Position numbers and translations under genes: made by a program
Part shown: positions 6,811-7,862 of the stretch, piece by piece
Numbering within the stretch: position 1 is the first letter of the stretch
Layout: each line of letters opens with the position of its first letter
From: JBHIEE01 sp046760445
Lineage (GTDB): Bacteria > Acidobacteriota > Aminicenantia > JdFR-78
Direction: 5' to 3'
DNA: 7,862 nt
NCBI GenBank assembly: GCA_046760445.1
Contig: JBHIEE010000122.1
Location: 1-7,862 of the forward strand
Notes under the pieces: generated by a model
Seen by the model: only the letters and a program-made list of their open reading frames with translations
The model's database searches: none
What the model was told of the DNA's origin: nothing

Positions 6811-6957
6811 ATCTCAGAAGTGGAAACTGAGATGAAGAAAGAAATAGCAAAATTAACCAGATTAATAAGAAGGATTGTTATTGATTTAGAGAGAAAAATT
6901 CTCTTAATCTCTATGGGCAGATTTAGCCCTCAATCCAAACTTATTCCCCCCTGCTAA
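6811..6957 (+). pseudogene. In-frame continuation of the small gene after two stops
   Basis: After TAG (6790) and TAA (6808) the same frame is open again for 48 codons to TAA at 6955-6957. Possible internal starts are GTG at 6820 and ATG at 6832. The predicted peptide is amphipathic and charged (EMKKEIAKLTRLIRRIVID, then LERKILLISMGRF). Its stop codon overlaps the first arm of the intrinsic terminator, so it lies inside the same transcript. It could be the remnant of one longer gene of about 110 codons, a second small ORF with a poor ribosome binding site, or non-coding trailer sequence. Confidence 0.35.
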
Positions 6958-7004
6958 ATAGGCTGCAACTTCTCATTCACGCGAAGCTTGCAGCCTATTT
7001 TTTT
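6956..7004 (+). terminator. Strong Rho-independent terminator
   Basis: AAATAGGCTGCAA (6956-6968) pairs perfectly over 13 bp with TTGCAGCCTATTT (6988-7000), and T-rich sequence continues to 7004. An inner CTTC/GAAG pair may extend the stem. The T-run is on the plus strand only, so it ends transcription coming from the small gene at 6625, not the minus-strand gene at 7152. Confidence 0.9.
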
Positions 7005-7068
7005 ATTCTTTCACTTCTATATGATCTATTTAAAATTAATAAAAAATTTCAATAACCATTTAAGAAAA

Positions 7069-7135
7069 ATGACCAGAAAATGGGAAAAATCAATTCTTAG
7101 AAAAAGAAAATTTCTATCCCTCGGGTAAATTTGCC
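7069..7135 (+). pseudogene. Relict-like copy of the transglycosylase 5' coding end
   Basis: The bases here align with 2660-2721, the first ~60 bases of the lytic transglycosylase gene, with about three quarters identity by hand count. Both begin ATGA.C, share AAAATGG and TTTCTATC.CT, and end with TAAATTTG.C. The copy has one extra A before TTTCTATC and an extra four bases before TAAATTTG, so its frame breaks. Translated, it gives MTRKWEKSILRKRKFLSLG then stop (7126-7128), against MSKKWKNLLPRKRNFYLLN in the intact gene. Similarity ends there. A relict of a duplicated gene or a mobile 5' fragment is the simplest reading. The remainder of 7005-7151 is AT-rich and shows nothing else. Confidence 0.5.
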
Positions 7136-7151
7136 ATTACATTTACTCGAT

Positions 7152-7682
7152 TTATTCTATCAATATTAATGATACAAAAGAGCAGAGAGAATCTTCTGAT
7201 TTTACAACCTCTAATTTGAATCCACTATTTCTTGCAGTCTGATAGACATCAATGCCACATGCCTCCATAGATGGCCTTGCCTGACGAGGATATTTACAAG
7301 GTTTACTCGTCTCACAAACTTGGCAAAGTCTACAAGGACCAGAAGTCATGCCAAACGCCTTATAATAACCATCTAAAAAAATTTCTCTCTCAAGATCAGC
7401 AACAATGTCTTTAAATTTTAAACTGGCGTTTAACTCCTCCATAAAAGAAATATTTTCAATCTGCATCAAAAAACCCTTAGAATATTCGCTAAGCATTTTC
7501 TTTGTATAATCAGGCGTTGGAGAGTATGGAGGACATGTAAGACATTCTTCATAGCCACCACACCCATATTGACACTTTAACCTTACCCAATTTCCCACAA
7601 CAACATTTTTAATATCAATAATCTTTGCCCTGGATACCCCCATAGATTTTGCCCTGTTCACATATTTATCTAACTTCAACAT
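7152..7682 (-). CDS. DUF2284 cysteine-rich metal-binding protein
   Basis: A 176-residue cytosolic protein of the DUF2284 type (predicted metal-binding). The first cysteine cluster is CX3CX5CX2C in KCQYGCGGYEECLTCPPYSP, followed by the helical middle of the protein. The second is CX2CX2CX5C in CRLCQVCETSKPCKYP, a ferredoxin-like spacing suited to a [4Fe-4S] cluster. ARPSMEACGIDV with another Cys follows, all typical of the family. The family is common in anaerobes and methanogens, and its biochemical role is not established. An ATG at 7688 would add two residues, but AAGGAG would then be only two bases away. From the ATG at 7682 the spacing is eight bases, so I prefer that start. It stands alone, convergent with the small gene and its terminator. 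No cofactor or methyltransferase gene is nearby to suggest a partner. Confidence 0.87.
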   Translation of the reverse strand: MLKLDKYVNRAKSMGVSRAKIIDIKNVVVGNWVRLKCQYGCGGYEECLTCPPYSPTPDYTKKMLSEYSKGFLMQIENISFMEELNASLKFKDIVADLEREIFLDGYYKAFGMTSGPCRLCQVCETSKPCKYPRQARPSMEACGIDVYQTARNSGFKLEVVKSEDSLCSFVSLILIE

Positions 7683-7713
7683 ATGCATTTCTCCTTTTTA
7701 CATTTTAAGTATT

Positions 7714-7725
7714 GTTAAATTTAAC
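7714..7725. promoter_or_regulatory. 12-bp perfect palindrome upstream of the DUF2284 gene
   Basis: GTTAAATTTAAC is a perfect palindrome, 31 bases upstream of the preferred start codon of the DUF2284 gene, where an operator would be expected. AT-rich palindromes of this length do occur by chance, and no convincing -35/-10 pair was identified beside it. Confidence 0.3.
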
Positions 7726-7808
7726 CACAGAAGTCACCTATTATATTAAATCACAAATCTCAAACTCCCCTGCCTGCCCCCGCCTGCCGTCGGGCAGGGG
7801 CAGGCAGG
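7725..7808. repeat. GC-rich hairpin repeat with shared flanking motifs
   Basis: CCTGCCTGCCCC (7769-7780) and GGGGCAGGCAGG (7797-7808) are perfect 12-base inverted arms around a 16-base centre, which itself can pair TGCC (7785-7788) with GGCA (7793-7796). CCTGCC units recur in the element. Its left flank has CCACAGAAGTCACC (7725-7738), 12 of 14 identical to 1345-1358, and AAATCACAAAT (7748-7758), the complement of ATTTGTGATTT beside the GC-rich element near 1420. There is no T-run on either side, so it is not an intrinsic terminator. Confidence 0.65.
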
Positions 7809-7837
7809 AAATATCAAATAAATTCCCCTATACCAAT

Positions 7838-7862
7838 GCTTCGCATGCTCCAGGGCAAGCAA
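7838..7862. repeat. Edge of a further repeat-like element, cut by the window
   Basis: ATGCTTCGCAT and the arms TGCTT (7838-7842) / AAGCA (7857-7861) form small inverted repeats in a locally GC-rich stretch after AT-rich DNA. The composition resembles the other GC-rich intergenic elements here, but the sequence runs off the window, so its extent is unknown. Confidence 0.25.

Noticed and set aside
1..7862. CRISPR array, tRNA or insertion sequence
   Set aside because: No regularly spaced repeats, no cloverleaf with TTCGA-type arm, and no transposase frame or paired terminal repeats were found on either strand.

Overview
The window suggests an AT-rich, Gram-negative, probably anaerobic bacterium from a poorly sampled lineage. 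Evidence for an outer membrane is a predicted lipoprotein-type lytic transglycosylase, a small beta-barrel porin candidate and a secreted LolA-like protein. The two short GC-rich palindromic elements in AT-rich intergenic DNA are a style I associate with uncultured candidate phyla such as Aminicenantes or Omnitrophica. That placement is an impression, not a demonstrated match.

Layout. Positions 1-2451 (minus strand) hold a two-gene sulfur amino acid unit: a cystathionine beta-synthase (CBS) catalytic core, then a gamma-family cystathionine lyase/synthase. They are 244 bases apart, and a GC-rich repeat sits in the gap. Together they fit the reverse transsulfuration route (homocysteine + serine to cystathionine to cysteine). 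Positions 2452-2659 are a divergent promoter region with two near-consensus sigma70-type promoters facing apart. Positions 2660-4519 encode an MltD-like membrane-bound lytic transglycosylase with a TPR-like N-terminal segment and three C-terminal LysM domains. Positions 4635-5330 encode a TorF-like outer-membrane barrel, and 5502-6326 a secreted protein with a very basic helical segment and a LolA-like beta domain.

Positions 6327-7151 lack a long gene but are not empty. They hold a dispersed-repeat-like element with a strong hairpin (about 6418-6550) and a 55-codon signal-anchor ORF with an ideal ribosome binding site. That reading frame continues past two stops to a clear intrinsic terminator at 6956-7004. 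Next comes a short relict-like copy of the first ~60 bases of the transglycosylase gene (7069-7135). Positions 7152-7682 (minus) encode a DUF2284 cysteine-rich metal-binding protein. The right edge (7714-7862) carries a perfect AT palindrome, a GC-rich hairpin repeat and the start of another repeat cut by the window end.

The best leads for unusual biology are the small gene with its interrupted frame and terminator, the second copy of the transglycosylase start region, and the repeat elements that share flanking motifs. I see no CRISPR array, tRNA, rRNA, transposase, phage gene or recognisable defence system.
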